In this document: piece after piece, positions 46,130 to 56,373 of the stretch | Numbering within the stretch: position 1 is the stretch's first letter | Layout: every line of letters begins with the position of its first letter | Translations under genes and position numbers: made by a program | Notes under the pieces: generated by a model | What the model saw: the letters and a program-made list of their open reading frames with translations, nothing else | Database searches by the model: none | What the model was told of the DNA's origin: nothing | Source: Cordia subcordata | Taxonomy: Eukaryota > Streptophyta > Magnoliopsida > Boraginales > Cordiaceae | Direction: 5' to 3' | DNA: 64,000 nucleotides | Assembly (NCBI GenBank): GCA_028554755.1 | Contig: JAPTOF010000016.1 | Span: forward strand, 13,822,001-13,886,000

Positions 46130-46924
46130 TCATTTCACATATTGTGTCAGCTTTTGCTTCCTGATAAGGGATTCGATCTCATCCTTTAGATTTTGAAACT
46201 CTTCGGTAGTGTGGCTATGGTCCTTATGGAAGTGGTAATATTTACTTTTGTCCCGCTTGTCGGGATTTCCCTTCATCCTTTCCAGTAATTTAGCATTTTG
46301 CTCACGCTTAATAGCAACCAGAATATCTGATCGAGATGCGTTCAAAGGTATATAAGCATAAAAACATCTCCTAAAGACTTCTGGATTCTCCTTTCTTTTC
46401 TTCAATTCACTCCGATCTTGATGTGGCTCCTACTACTTCTGCTTCCCTTTTTCTTTCTCATTTTCATACTCCCTCTCCTGCTCTCTTTTTTCCAACAGTA
46501 CATCTGCAGCTAAACTATACTTCTCAACTCTAGCCATGAGATCAGTCATCGAAGGCAGTTTCTTTCTTATCAAAGAGCTAGATGGTGTGTCATACCTAAC
46601 ACCATGGATGAAAGCCTCCATAGCTACCAAGTATGTTAGGTCAAGCACTCGCAGTGTTGCCTCATTAAATCACTTAGCGAATGCCCTTAAAGTCTCATCA
46701 CTCCTCTGCCTCATTTTGATTACCGAATTGCATAATTTTGGGGCCTCTTTTTCCCTAGCAAATTGGTTCATGAAGGCTGTAGCCAATTCTTTAAAGGAAT
46801 TGATAGAATATGGTGGCTGCTACTCATAACATGTCCGAGCTGATCCAACCAGAGTAGTAGGGAAAGCTTTGCATCGTATGGCATCAGTCGCAATATGGAA
46901 TAGCATTTTATGATTGACGACCTA
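46130..46924 (-). pseudogene. Element D: gag core and C-terminal part
   Basis: The gag core reads ATDAIRCKAFPTTLVGSART (about 46835-46895), then FKELATAFMNQFAREKEAP and RSDETLRAFAKWFNEATLRV, matching the retrotransposon gag domain. The C-terminal frame (46130-46405) gives FTPL-like YIPLNASRSDILVAIKREQN and KYYHFHKDHSHTTEEFQNL. The usual Cys-rich KYCxFHxxHGHxTEEC has lost both Cys (Tyr and Phe instead). Gag is split from its N terminus by the inverted fragment at 46925-47605. Confidence 0.8.
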
Positions 46925-47605
46925 TAAAGAGAGTGAGGTAGGGAGTGTGAAAATGAGAAAGGAAAAGGGAAGTAGAAGCAGCAGGAGCCACATCAAGATC
47001 GGAGTAAATCGAAGAAAAGAAATGAGAACCTCATATTTATACTTTGTATAAAAATATTTGAATTTCAAAAAAGGAAAGGACATCAAAAGTGCTAGATAAG
47101 TCAAAGGTCAGGTCCCTAGTGATGGCTCTATCGCGCATTTCAAAGAAATACCATCAAAAGTGCTAGATAAGTGAAAATCACATGCACGTGAAGAAAACAA
47201 GGCGATCCTTAACCACCTGTCATAAATCTAAGAAAATATCTTAGTATAAAACCGCATGATCGAAAAGAAACATTTGGTAATATCCTGGATCAGCACATCC
47301 CCAAATAGAAGGCTATTGATAAGGGGTCGGGTCATGGTTATGACCCGATAAGAGAACTCATAGCATATGGATGACCCGAATTGAGATTACGTTCGAGTTC
47401 TTATCAGATATTGCGGATGAGATAGTGCTAATCGATCATCTACGCAGTGAATTAATAAGGCTACAATGCCCAATAATCAGTGAGTATAAACAGAACGCAA
47501 GCAGCATGTGTCCAACCATCCCAAAAGCTATAAATAGGACATATGATCCCAAATAGGGTAACCAATACACACTATCCACTCTCTTCAATAAAATTCTCTT
47601 CCAAA
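46925..47605 (+). repeat. Inverted copy of the 3' end of element D inside its own gag
   Basis: Reverse-complementing this block gives a partial LTR (47605 to 47329, ending TTATCA), then ATAGCC...TTTGGGGATGTGC, then AAATGTTTCTTTTCGATCATGCGG. It goes on through ATATTTTCTTAGATTTA and AAATTCAAATATTTTTATAC to TTCTCATTTCTTTTCTTC. The same order occurs at 32620-32969 plus 38528-38830. The copy lacks element E, so it formed before E inserted or from another family member. No flanking duplication was found. Confidence 0.8.
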
Positions 47606-47978
47606 ATCGGTGTAATGGTTGGTGTTGTTAGGTTTAGGAAAGGGAAGGTAAATGGCTAAGTACAAGGATGTGTTTGTGGGGGAAATATTTCCTCATGTAG
47701 TTTTGAATGTTGGCGAACATATTAGTGATAGCCGCCATTTAAGCTGGTGGACAAGATGGCATTAACATGTTTATCGGCTGTGTTGGGATAGAGGAAGAGG
47801 TACGAAAGTTTCAAGGGCCATTGGCTTGCTCTGGTTGCTAATTTCGTGGCTGAGGGTGATTTTCGGGAGCTTGGGACGGTGGCCTTTGTGGCGGTTGTTG
47901 AGCTAGTTGCTGTTTGCTGCTTTCTTCCTCCTCTCCAACATGAGGCTCACCGGTGGCTTGGTTTCGAGTTATAGCCAT
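47606..47978 (-). pseudogene. Element D: gag N-terminal part
   Basis: The ATG at 47978 opens MAITRNQATGEPHVGEEEES then KQQLAQQPPQRPPSQAPENH, a Gln/Pro-rich start that is usual for Tat gag, before a stop. It lies about 50 bp inside the 5' LTR and primer site. The frame is closed after about 55 codons and then cut by the inverted fragment. Confidence 0.65.
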
Positions 47979-48010
47979 GTGGACTTAATGGGATTATTTG
48001 TTGTCAATTT

Positions 48011-48028
48011 TCTCATAGACGATGCCAA
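48011..48028 (-). promoter_or_regulatory. Element D: primer-binding site
   Basis: TTGGCATCGTCTATGAGA on the minus strand begins two bases after the 5' LTR. Tat elements usually have TTGGCGCCGTCTGTGGGA here; three or four positions have changed. Minus-strand DNA synthesis starts from a tRNA paired to this site. Confidence 0.7.
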
Positions 48029-48030
48029 TA

Positions 48031-48450
48031 TGATCCTGTGAAGAACTAGATAACGCGTCTTAATGGAATCTCCAGTTGAAACTATTTGTAAAACAAAGAA
48101 AATCTAGGCACCGGTGTGGAATCAGCTGAAGGACCTCCGATGCCTAATGTAGAATATTTCTTTTGGGAGAGAATTCTATTGAAGAGAGTGGATAGTGTGT
48201 ATTAGTTACCTTTTTGGGATCATGGTGTCCTATTTATATCTTTTGGAATGGTTGAACTCATGCTACTTGCGTTCTATTTATACTCACTAATTATCGAGCG
48301 TTGTAGCCTTATTTATTCAGTACCTTGGTGATCAATTAGCACTACCTCTTCTGCAGTATCCGATAAGAACCCTAGCGTAATCTCAATTTGGGTCGTCTGT
48401 GTACTGTGAGTTCTCTTATCAGGTCATAGCCATGACCCGACCCCTTACCA
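48031..48450 (-). repeat. Element D: 5' LTR
   Basis: It matches the 3' LTR end to end (420 bp each), with differences throughout. The promoter box here is GATATAAATAGG (plus 48231-48240 region) and the poly-A signal has decayed to AATAGAATTC. Confidence 0.85.
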
Positions 48451-48960
48451 CCTATATTTACAACAATTTAACCGCCCAAGAGAAATCAAGTTTTTATTCA
48501 GTTTAAGTACACGTTAACACTTGAAAGATCTAATAGTGCCATTAAATGTCTTGATCTTCATGATGCCAGTTTTAACCGCCTTTATCTTAATTCCATTCCT
48601 GATTTAGCTTTTCCACCTTTTTTAGAATAAGTAGAAAACCAATCTCTTCTTAGACATATGTAAATGTAGCACTAGCACCAAGAATCCTCTTGTCTTTCCA
48701 TTGTCATATAATGACAGACAAGACACCTCTTATACTAACAGACATGACCACCTTTTCTTATTTCCCTTTAGACAAAACCTCCTAAGGTGACCTTGTTCCT
48801 CATTCCCATAGCAAGTTACATCTTTTGCCTTCGATTTTGACCTTCTCGAAGATCCTCTCTTGTGTTTCTTTTCTTTACTCACTAATCTCTCTCTCCACTC
48901 CATTTCCTAGGAAGTGTCTTTACAAATTCTTGGATTTAAGTGCTGAGCACACATCGTCTG
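48451..48960 (-). pseudogene. Element F: copia gag knuckle and protease-region fragment
   Basis: On the minus strand RRSKSKAKDVTCYGNEEQGH then LRRFCLKGNKK (about 48760-48850) matches the CCHC knuckle with flanking basic tract, with one Cys lost. About 220 bp on, IMKIKTFNGTIRSFKC and LKLNKNLISLGRL (about 48480-48560) match the VKIKMFDGTIRTL...LKKNLISLG block of copia protease regions. Stops are present. The right end merges into a microsatellite and no 5' LTR is seen. Confidence 0.65.
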
Positions 48961-48965
48961 AGCTT

Positions 48966-49021
<56 letters not shown>
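48966..49021. repeat. Compound (CT)n(TA)n(TG)n microsatellite
   Basis: About 11 CT, 7 TA and 10 TG units in series, directly at the junction between element F and the duplicated GT47 3' flank. Confidence 0.97.
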
Positions 49022-49022
<1 letters not shown>

Positions 49023-49200
49023 AGGAAGTTGAGGGGAGAAAGTGTCGTAGATCTCGTTAAGGAGTTTCGTGGCCACATTTTTGCACGTTAGAATAGTAAA
49101 TATATTTTTGATGTTTCTACATCTACTTCTTTTTTCTTTCCCCCACCCCTCCAATAACTAGGAATTCGCACTAGATAAAATTGTATTGAATCTATTGCAA
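49021..49200 (+). repeat. GT47 3' flank, copy 2
   Basis: GGAAGTTGAGGGGAGAAAGTGT, CCACATTTTTGCACG, AGTAAATATATTTTTGATGT and TAACTAGGAATTCGCACTAG reproduce the segment just after the GT47 stop codon (26165-26345), in the same orientation. No exostosin coding sequence precedes it. Confidence 0.8.
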
Positions 49201-49969
49201 GCTACTATTAGGAAATGCCAAAACAATTATGTTTCTAAATTTTATTGGCATCGCAGGAATGGCTAAATAATTCCATTAGACTTCTATATATAAAACTATG
49301 ATAAAATATATTCAACATACATTAAGCACATTTTAGGATCATTGTAGGGTAGATTAAAATTTTTTGTAATTCCAAAATAGCTCCTCATGCGAGACACATT
49401 GTAGGATTATCATACCATAGATTAAAACATTTTGTAATTACAAAATAGTTCTTCAAGTGCGAAACCTCTAAAAGGATATGCCTTCGAGGCTTAAAGAGAA
49501 AAACGCTTCTAGGAAAGAGGCAAGAAAGTGTTAGTTGTCTAGATTGCTGTATAATTGTTTTAATTTTTTTGGTTAAGATAGTGAGTGAAATTGTATTGCT
49601 CAAAACAAAACTTTACAAATTACAAAAGATAGAGAGAGACAAGGAAAAGAAAAAAAAACTCTCCATTCAAATGCTCAATCAACTAGAATTGAGGTTAGGT
49701 TTCATTCATTACTCAATTCGCGATTTTCAGAATTGTACCTAAATTTACAATTAGCCACGATAGCTATCTAAACCACATATACAATTTTCAAGAAGATCGA
49801 TCTTTATTGGACAATTATGCTCTATCCAAACCATGTAGACCATAGCACTAGAGCACGACATAATAAGATTAGCTTTCAATGATTTATTTTTGTATGTGAA
49901 ATAAGAGCTTGTTTAGATTGACTTTTTTTCGAATGTACTTTCTTAAAGCTTTTTTTCAGAAAGCTTTTA
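49201..49969. other. Intergenic; right part is a MITE-like repeat interrupted by element B
   Basis: 49320-49460 has an imperfect internal repeat (GTAGGGTAGATTAAAATTTTTTGTAATTcCAAAATAG and GTAGGATTATCATACCATAGATTAAAAC...AAAATAG; shortened here). 49908-49970 begins AAGAGCTTGTTTAGATTGAC and ends GCTTTTAAGTAG. Joined to 62741 it continues TAGCAAAAGTTGTTTTGTGTTGG, which resembles the GGGCCTGTTTGGATTGG family. No gene is seen. Confidence 0.5.
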
Positions 49970-49974
49970 AGTAG

Positions 49975-50987
49975 TGATGTTGTTTTAAAAGCCCGCAAGT
50001 GCATGGATTAGAAATAGTGTAGTGTGTGCAAGAGTACAGGTATCATCTGCCACCTAAGAGATTGCCTAATCCAAGTTGCTTAAGGCACACCCATTAATTG
50101 TGTTTCAAACTAAGAATGAAACCAATTAGTCTTAAGCCTATTCAAGCACAATTAGCAAATCTAGTAAGCGATAGATCATGGCTCACACATTAACAATGTT
50201 TCTTGCTAAGCACAAGACCAATTATCATAAACAATTACAAAACAAGCATATATAAAATCTCTTGGGACTTTCAACAAACACATAGACATGTTATATTAAA
50301 GTCATCAACAATTCTCCACAAGTTATGCAATCATCATGCCTCACAAAATCCACAAAAAGTCAAAATCCAACACTAGTCATAACATAATCTATAATCTAAC
50401 CCTAGCCTAAGGCAATTAGTTCAACTTGCTAAAAGAGAGGACATAACTGAAATTTAATATAAAAAACATCAATTCCAAGAAATTAAATCTCAAGCTTAGA
50501 ACCTCTTCCCGCTTCAATTTCGCTCAAATTCAACTCCGAAACACAATTTTCAGCAATGAATCCCAACTTGACAGCAACTTTTCTGCAGAATTCTACATCA
50601 ATTTAGCTCTCTTTTAAGACCCAAAACAGCTCCAAAACCTGCAAAAATAAGCATACAAATAGTATATTTATGTAGCCCTAATTAGTAGAAAGTAAACTCA
50701 AAAAGAAGAATAAGAAAAATCTCCTGTTTCTACAGCTTTTCAGACTAATTTCTGCACTTTTTGCTGCAGAAAAAACTTGCTGAAATTTGCCTTTTTAAAC
50801 CCCCAAATCAGCCCCAAAAATTCCCCTTTTGTGTGTGAATGTGTGAGAGTATGTATGTGAGAAGATGGGTGTTTTTGTGTGAAAAAGAAGGATGAATAAT
50901 AGGAGAAATAAGGGCTGGTTCGTTGCTACTTTTTTTTTGTTCCTGGCTGCTCTCTTTCTCTTCTTTTGCAAAAGCTTGTTAATGAGT

Positions 50988-51032
<45 letters not shown>

Positions 51033-51537
51033 TATGGGTGTTGTGTTGTGTGCCCTAAAGAAAGAAAAGAAAAGAAAAGGAATAGTATGGTTCAAGTCAT
51101 TAGTTAATATAATATATAATATCTATCTATTGGCTTATGTATTATGTACATACATATATATAATACATAATATATAATATTCTAACTATGTCCTAAAACC
51201 CTAGAGCTTAATTAATTATGTCCTAAACTAATTTAGTGAACTCTAATTTAACTAACTAAAATTCCTAGAATCCTAATTCAAGTTATTTAATATCTTAATT
51301 CTAATCTAACCTAGCTAACTTATGAATTTAATATTCTAATTCCTAGTTAATCAAAATTATTATAAAAAAATGAAAATAGAATAGCACATAAAACGATAAA
51401 AAATGATACACTACACATAAACACTTAATGAGACCCAATAATCACTCAGAAGCTTAAAATAAACAAAATTAGCACCAAAACACACACTCAAACACACTCT
51501 AAATCATGCAATTTACGCTCAAAAAACACACACATCA
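49975..51537 (-). repeat. Element B: 3' LTR (1563 bp, internal deletion)
   Basis: It is collinear with the 5' LTR but lacks about 423 bp, the part equivalent to 60813-61235, so ATCATCT is followed directly by GCCACCTAAGAGATTG. At its plus-strand left end it has about 28 extra bases (49980-50007) that the 5' LTR lacks. A (TA)20 run at 50991-51030 matches a similar run in the 5' LTR. Confidence 0.88.
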
Positions 51538-51570
51538 ACACCCCCAAACGTTCTCCTTGCTTGTCCCCAA
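51538..51570 (-). promoter_or_regulatory. Element B: 3' polypurine tract
   Basis: Minus-strand GGGGACAAGCAAGGAGAACG followed by TTTGGGGGTGT ends directly at the LTR start TGATGTG. It parallels the tract of element A. Confidence 0.8.
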
Positions 51571-53130
51571 GCAAGACTACTCTTAAGCTTATATCATGAT
51601 GCTTAAAGGGTTGCCAAAAGTATTGACTTGTTATCTTGACGAATCTAAGGAGCATGAAGGGGTCATTTCTTATCATAAAAGGGATCTCCAAGCCTTTTTT
51701 AGATCCTCCTCTCAATCACAAGGGTTCTCGCACTTCTCGAGAACTTACCAAGTAGCTAGAACCACCACAAACTCAGGATTCCAACTCATGCACTCGGGAT
51801 GTTGATATTTTGTGCCCCCATCAATTAACATGGCCTCCCAACATGCACTTAGCCCAAAGATACAAGGAAAAGGGAGAATTACATCACAATGGCTCGCAAT
51901 TGACGTAAGAGCCTTATTCACGGTACAACGAAATGACGTTCTCGGTGATTGGGGCCCCCGTGTAGCGAGCTTTCAACTAGCACATCCCAGCCACCTAAGG
52001 CTTAGGGTACTGGGGGAAGAAACTCCCCTCGGGCATACTAACTTGGGTTTCGCCAACCACTTCAAATGGAAAAAAAAAAAAAAGAGAACTAAACATGTGT
52101 CAAATTGACATTGTGTCCTTTGACACTTATTCAACATACTTCATTTTTTTTCTTGCCATTTGTCTTTTTCTCATTTTTCACTTTTTTCTTCTTTTTCAAT
52201 CTTTTCCCATTTTTTTCCATTTTTGCATTTTTCAATTTTTTTGAATTTTTTTTCCTCAATGCATAACATCAACACAACGAAAAGAAAAAGAAGGGCTATG
52301 GTACACTAAAAGAACCAAGCAAGTAAGGGAACACTCCCATCAACAGCCCTCTAAAAAGCATTTTTTTCCAACTAGGTAGTGGGGCAGCTACAAGGTGTAT
52401 TCTTAGAAGTGCTTACTCCCCACAGTTCTCAAAAAGATTCTGGTCGAAGTCCTAGTTCTCCCTCCATTCTATTCACTCCCCACAATACTACCTCATCTTC
52501 GCCAATCAATTAAGTCAATCAACAAAAGCCAACTCTCCAATCATCAAAGAGATAAACGACTCTATATGCACAAAAAATCAAAAAAAATTTCACCATTTTG
52601 AGCAAAACCATGCAAATTTACACTGTATGTCAAAAAATGAAAAACAAAATGAACTTCTACACCCCCAAACCTAAACTTTGCTTGTCCTTAAGCAAATAGC
52701 AATTAGCCGCGCAAACAAGCACATAATAAAGCACACATATGGGAAGCGTGGAAATGGTAAAAAATAAGGCCACGATAATGGAAAGATACAACCTCGTGTT
52801 TGCGTGACTTCACAAATGCCAATGAAATTCCAATCATCTACTAACCTGGTTCTCATCAATACACAAATACTCAAAAGGCACATGAGACTGGTAGACATAT
52901 GCCATGCAAGTCTGCATTGGCATTACAAATAAGAATAAGGATGTATGCAAATGGAGAAGGGAAATGCAAGGAATGGGAACAAAGCTTTAGCTATTAAAAG
53001 GAAAAGAAAAAGACAAATACATAAAAAGAAAAGGAAAAGAATGAAATTACCAAAATCTAGGTTGCCTCCTACTAGCACTAACCATCATGCTGTCAGCTAG
53101 GCAAGCTCCATTCATCAAGTGTTATATGAA
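51571..53130 (-). other. Element B: non-coding tail with internal polypurine tract
   Basis: This is the counterpart of 3393-4760 in element A. On the minus strand it holds AGGTTTGGGGGTGTAGAAGT (52655-52675) and an A-rich block (plus 52140-52260, runs of T with C) in the same order. No coding sequence is recognised. Confidence 0.65.
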
Positions 53131-53135
53131 GGCTC

Positions 53136-54400
53136 CTAAAGCTCAATGGCCTCCACTCGAGCCATGTTCGGCTCAAATGAATGCTTCAAGCGCTGCCCAT
53201 TCACAGTTAATACTCGTTTGTCCTTTAAATCCTTGATCTTTATTGCTCCACAAGGGTAGGCTTCAATAACCTCATATGGACCATCCCATCGACTTCTCAG
53301 TTTACCGGGAAAGAGCTTCAAACTAGAATTAAACAACCAAACTTTATCAGTAGGAGAGAAAGATTTCCTAAGGATATGCTTATCATGAATTTCTTCATTC
53401 TCTCTTTATAAAACTTGGTGTTTTCGCACGCCTTACATCTCAATTCCTCTAGCTCAGCTAAGTCAAGCTTCCTTTTCGCACCTGTAGCAGACAAGTCAAA
53501 ATTTAAAGCCTTAATAGCCCAATATGCTCTATGCTCTAACTCGGCAGGTAAATGGCAAGCCTTCCCATACACCAACCTATATGGAGATGTATCTATTGGG
53601 GTCTTATACATAGTACGATAGGCCCACAATGCATCACTTAATCTGCAAGACTAATCTTTCCTATCAGGCCTAACCGTTTTCTCTAGAATTGACTTGACCT
53701 TTCTATTTGAAACTTCAACCTGTCCACTCGTCTGAGGGTGATACGGGGTTGCAATCTTATGAGTGACTGAATATTTTCTAAGTAAAGTCTCAAGTGTCCT
53801 GTGGAGAAAGTGCTTTCCTCCATCATTAATCAAGACTCGTGGTACCCCAAACCTAGAAAAGATGTGCTCTCGAATGAACTTCACCACAACCTTGTGGTCA
53901 TTGGTTCGGGTAGAGATCGCCTCAACCCACTTGGACACATAGTCAACAGCCACTAAAATACCCAAAGGAAGGTAGGAATGGACCCATGAAATCAATTCCC
54001 CAAACATCAAAAAGTTCACACACTAGAATAGGGGAAAGGGGCATCATATTTCTTCTAGAAATGGACCCAGATTTCTGACATCTAACACACTTTTTACAAA
54101 ATTCCTAGGCATCTTTAAAGAGTGTGGTCCAAAAAAAACCACTTTGCAAGACTTTAGCTGCAGTTTTCTTTTCTCCAAAGTGACCTCCACACGCCTCATC
54201 GTGACACATATTCAAAATACTTTCAAACTCGCTCTTCGAAACACACCTACAAATTACTTGATTTGCACACACCTTAAAGAGATAAGGATCTTTCCAAAAG
54301 AAATGCTTAACCTGCAAATAAAACTTATCCTTTTCTCTCTTCTCCCAATGAGGTGGCAACTAACCTTGACCAGATAATTTTCTATATGCACATACCATGG
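53136..54400 (-). pseudogene. Element B: integrase
   Basis: Reading leftward, CHDEACGGHFGEKKTAAKVL (about 54170-54230) is the HHCC finger area. [20 protein letters not shown] and [15 protein letters not shown] follow (core; the second Asp is kept as INDGG). [20 protein letters not shown] contains the catalytic Glu. [20 protein letters not shown] and the tail RWDGPYEVIEAYPCGAIKIK come last. Stops and shifts at about 53318, 53640, 54019 and 54100 break it. Close relative of the element A integrase. Confidence 0.88.
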
Positions 54401-56373
54401 TGTGTGATATGAGACAACAAATAATTGTTCATCTAGAAAAGACTCACGAAAGGGAATAGAATCACTAGGGGACTCATGCATAAGACATGACAAATAATCA
54501 GCAACAGAATTTTCGCTACCCTTTTTATCCATAATCTTTATGTCAAATTCCTACAAAAGGAGCATCCACCTAATCAAGCGGGATTTAGATTCACGCTTAG
54601 AAAAAGATACCTTAAAGCTGCATGATTGGTGTAAACTATGACTTTAGACCCAAGAATGTATGATCGAAACTTATCAAGGGAGACCACTACTGCTAGAAGC
54701 TCTTTTTCAGCAGTGGTGTAATTTTTCTGAGCCTCATCTAGAGTCTTACTAGCATAGTAGATCACATGGGGCAATTTATCCTTACATTGTCCTAATACAG
54801 CTCCTATGGCAAAATCTGATGCATCATACATAATCTCAAAAGGAGGACTGTAATTAGGCAGCTGGATGATAGGGGAAGAGGACAGCAAGGATTTAAGCCT
54901 ATCAAAAGCTCTAGTACACTCTTCATCAAACACAAATGAAACATCTTACGCTAAGAGCCTAGACAATGGACGAGCAATCTGGCTAAAATCCTTAATGAAC
55001 CTACAATAGAAACCTGCATGGCCAAGGAAGGATCTCACATCCTTAACAGTCTTAGGAACGGGCAACTTTTTTATAAGCTTCTCCTTGGCTGGGTCAACTT
55101 GGATACCATCAGGAGACACTACATGACCTAAAATTATTCCTCTCTGCACTATAAAATGTGATTTCTCCCAACTCAACACAAGATTCATCTTAATACAACG
55201 GTCTAGCACTAAAGACAGGTGACTCAAGCTTTCATTAAAACTCATACCAAAGACTAAGAAATCATTCATGAAAATCTTTAAGTGCCTCTCAATCATATCA
55301 CTAAAGATAGCCATCATACATCTTTAAAAAGTGGCAGGTGCGTTGCAAAGACCAAACATCATTCTTCTATAAGCAAAGATACCGTAAGGACACGTGAAGA
55401 TAGTTTTCTCCTGATCCTGGGGAAACACGGGAATTTGATTATATCCTGAATACCCATATAAAAAGCAGTAATAACCATGATCGGCTACTCTATCCAAAAT
55501 CTGGTCAAGGAAGGGTAATGAGAAGTGATCTTTTCTAGTCTTAGAGTTAAGCTTCCTATAGTCTATGCACATTCTCCAACCCATAGGGATTCGCGTAGGA
55601 ACTAGCTCACCCTTATTATTCTTTACCATCGTGATCCCAGATTTTTTTGGTACTACCTGTACAAGACTAAACTATTTGCTATCAGAGATAGGATAAATAA
55701 TACATGTATCTAAGAGCTTAATAACTTCCTTTCTCACAAGTTCACTCATATGTGGATTAAGTCATCTTTGCATCTCATAAGAAGGTACCGCACCTTCTTC
55801 TATATGAATCCTATGCATACAAACCAAAGGGTCTACATATTCTAAATCACCAATCATCCACCCTATGGCCTCCTTATGACTTCTAAGGACTCCTAGAAGA
55901 CGCTTCTCATTCTCACTCAACAAATCAGATGCTATAATCATAGGAAGGGTCGAATCAGGTCTTAAGAATACATACTTCAAGTGCTCAGGGAGGGGTTTGA
56001 GCTCCAAAGATGGGAGAGAATCAACCATAAGGGGATCGCTAGACACCTTTAAAGGAAGACACTCAGACTGACTAACCTCAATCAATTTCTCAGGCTTAAA
56101 GTCAACAGAAGTGGATGTGGAAGCTACATACTTGCTAACAAATGACTCAGAATCAAACTGCTCTAAAATGGCCTAAAGCTCAGCTAACTTATCCTCAACA
56201 AACAACATCTCGCAGCCATGCTCCTCTATACACGGATTTATAACATCAACAGCAAAACACTCCTCCTCATCATCCATACCTATACTCGCTCTATTCGCTG
56301 CCTCCGTGACTCTTGTAGTGGCCTTCAGATTCCCAAACTTAATCTCTAGTAACCTCGACTTAAAATGAATGAC
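54401..56373 (-). pseudogene. Element B: reverse transcriptase and RNase H
   Basis: From right to left: SLELKPLPEHLKYVFL, MCIDYRKLNSKTRKDHF, YGYSGYNQIPVFPQDQEKT and MFGLCNAPATF. The active site is HLKIFMNDFLVFGMSF (about 55255): FMDD has become FMND, so one catalytic Asp is lost. RNase H gives MYDASDFAIGAVLGQ and YTTAEKELLAVVV. Stops or shifts occur near 54254, 54574, 54946, 55320, 55630 and 55760. The polyprotein upstream of 56373 is cut by LTR G. Confidence 0.88.

Larger units (their letters stand above)
32481..48450 (-). mobile_element. Element D: Tat-lineage Ty3/gypsy retrotransposon with antisense gene, interrupted by element E
   Basis: LTRs are both 420 bp (5' LTR 48031-48450, 3' LTR 32481-32900, minus orientation). 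They run TGATAAAG...GGATCA at the left copy and TGGTAAGG...GGATCA at the right. Flanks are CCTAC (32476-32480) and CCTAT (48451-48455), a 5-bp duplication with one later change. The minus-strand order is LTR, primer site, gag, protease, RT, RNase H, second RNase H, integrase, antisense gene (plus strand), 3' LTR. The doubled RNase H and the antisense Transposase_28-like gene indicate the Tat (Retand/Grande-like) lineage. Without E it would be about 10.4 kb. Confidence 0.85.

Noticed and set aside
47329..48450. Two opposed D-family elements meeting head to head
   Set aside because: Only one set of gag-pol genes and one LTR pair with matching target duplications exist. The inverted LTR piece is truncated and lies inside gag, so a single rearranged element explains it better.
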